In this document: positions 6,423 to 6,939 of the stretch, in pieces | Numbering within the stretch: the first letter of the stretch is position 1 | Layout of the letters: every line of letters starts with the position of its first letter | Assembly (NCBI GenBank): GCA_958405355.1 | Contig: CATYEA010000102.1 | Span: 1-6,939 of the forward strand | Length of the DNA stretch: 6,939 nucleotides | Reading direction: 5' to 3' | Source: an uncultured Lachnospiraceae bacterium | GTDB lineage: Bacteria; Bacillota; Clostridia; Lachnospirales; Lachnospiraceae | The notes under the pieces: model-generated | What the model saw: the letters and a program-made list of their open reading frames with translations, nothing else | Database searches by the model: none | Told to the model about the DNA's origin: nothing | Translations under genes and position numbers: made by a program

Positions 6423-6697
6423 CGCGGCACCTCACTCCCCATCTGCCATTCAATGATAGCTGATGAATAGTTTTCAGACCAACTATCCACCTTCCCATGA
6501 TAGGCATAATAAACATAGCTTTTAAGCAATGACCTATACATTAGGTCTTCGTTGTAATCTGTTCCGGGATTTAATTTTCCAAGCCGGTAAATTCCTTCTT
6601 TGATAAAGCTTTCCAGACCCTCATCTTCAAAAAAAGGCGGAATATGATATTCCCGCCGAATTTCTTCTATTAGTTCTTCCATATCCGCCCAATTCAT
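6419..6697 (-). CDS. Head-tail connector protein (gp6/gp15-like)
   Basis: 92-residue mostly helical protein expected to form the ring attached to the portal and to start the neck. The pattern of the phage gp6-like connector family is visible: an N-terminal helix pair, 'FFEDEGLESFIKEGIYRLGK' (22-41), then an aromatic-rich helix 'LMYRSLLKSYVYYAYHGKVD' (51-70) and a short end 'NYSSAIIEWQMGSEVPR'. The start ATG 6697 is one base after the capsid gene stop, and its AGGAGA site (6708-6703) lies inside the last codons of the capsid gene. The end overlaps the next gene by 4 nt. Order capsid-connector-closure is standard for HK97-like heads. Confidence 0.8.
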   Translation of the reverse strand: MNWADMEELIEEIRREYHIPPFFEDEGLESFIKEGIYRLGKLNPGTDYNEDLMYRSLLKSYVYYAYHGKVDSWSENYSSAIIEWQMGSEVPR

Positions 6698-6698
6698 T

Positions 6699-6939
6699 TT
6701 ATTCTCCTGTTCCCGTCGTTGGCACTGTTACCTGTGTTACCGGAAGAACATATTCTTCCAGCTTAGTCACATCAAATACAACTGCACAATTATCATCTAC
6801 AGCCCTACCGTTCGCATAGCACTTTGCGATCACTAAATCCGCATCATCCATAGCTTTTGTCTCTTTGTACTCATCAAGCCTGGTACCGGAGATTCCCATC
6901 ACATACACACCCTCAATAGTAAATGCGGCTTTCCCCTGC
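6699..6939 (-). CDS. Major capsid protein, C-terminal part only
   Basis: The last 79 complete codons of a gene whose 5' end lies beyond base 6939; the frame is open at the window edge. An in-frame GTG at 6908 is not the start, because the frame continues upstream as QGKAAFTIEGVYV. The visible part, with 'GVYVMGISGTRLDEYKETKA', 'DADLVIAKCYANGRAVDDNC', 'AVVFDVTKLEEY' and a Thr/Val-rich tail ending GTGE, reads like the C-terminal P/A-domain strand region of an HK97-fold major capsid protein of gut Clostridia phages. The identification depends mainly on position directly before the connector and on recalled similarity. A capsid decoration or fibre-like head protein is the main alternative. The 3' end doubles as the ribosome binding site of the connector gene. 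Confidence 0.65.
   Translation of the reverse strand, partial: QGKAAFTIEGVYVMGISGTRLDEYKETKAMDDADLVIAKCYANGRAVDDNCAVVFDVTKLEEYVLPVTQVTVPTTGTGE
6703..6708 (-). promoter_or_regulatory. Ribosome binding site of connector inside capsid gene end
   Basis: AGGAGA formed by the last Gly-Glu codons of the capsid gene, 5 nt before ATG 6697. The capsid stop lies between site and start, so ribosomes finishing the capsid gene are placed to restart on the connector. Confidence 0.65.

Noticed and set aside
1..6939. CRISPR arrays, tRNA genes, insertion sequences, attachment sites, defence or toxin genes
   Set aside because: No spaced direct repeats, cloverleaf sequences, terminal inverted repeats or unassigned coding space were seen; virtually all bases belong to phage structural genes.

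Overview
The window is a late structural (head-to-tail morphogenesis) stretch of a tailed bacteriophage or prophage with a siphovirus layout. Every gene I can support lies on the minus strand, so transcription runs from base 6939 towards base 1. The host looks like a low-to-moderate GC Firmicute, most plausibly a gut Clostridia/Lachnospiraceae-type bacterium. This rests on the AT-leaning codon use, strong AGGAG/GGAGG ribosome binding sites, occasional GTG starts, and a phi13-type major tail protein with Dit and Tal proteins of the Gram-positive type. The host assignment is an inference; I cannot name a species or tell a free phage from an integrated one.

Layout in transcription order: C-terminal end of the major capsid protein (6939-6699, cut by the window edge); head-tail connector (6697-6419); head-closure/head-tail joining protein (6422-6075); tail terminator-like protein (6078-5734); HK97 gp10-like neck protein (5744-5385); major tail (tube) protein (5369-4746); tail assembly chaperone (4733-4395) with a -1 frameshifted long form (4733-4243); tape measure protein (4253-2370); distal tail protein Dit (2377-1679); and a tail-associated/baseplate hub protein Tal (1679 to beyond base 1, at least 559 codons with no stop).

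The genes form one packed unit. Junctions overlap by 1 to 11 bases or leave gaps of 1 to 15 bases, with ribosome binding sites often inside the preceding gene. There is no room for a promoter or terminator and I see none. The only apparent hole, 4394-4254, is filled by a 59-codon reading frame without its own good start. It is reached from the chaperone gene through a run of nine A followed, after 6 nt, by a perfect 6-bp stem-loop. This is the lambda G/GT-type programmed frameshift and the best observation in the window.

The proteins act together in virion building. Connector, head-closure and gp10-like proteins make the neck. The terminator caps a tube of major tail protein. The chaperone short and long forms load tube subunits around the tape measure. 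Dit and Tal form the baseplate that meets the host surface. I found no RNA genes, CRISPR, insertion sequences, attachment sites, defence genes or undescribed system.
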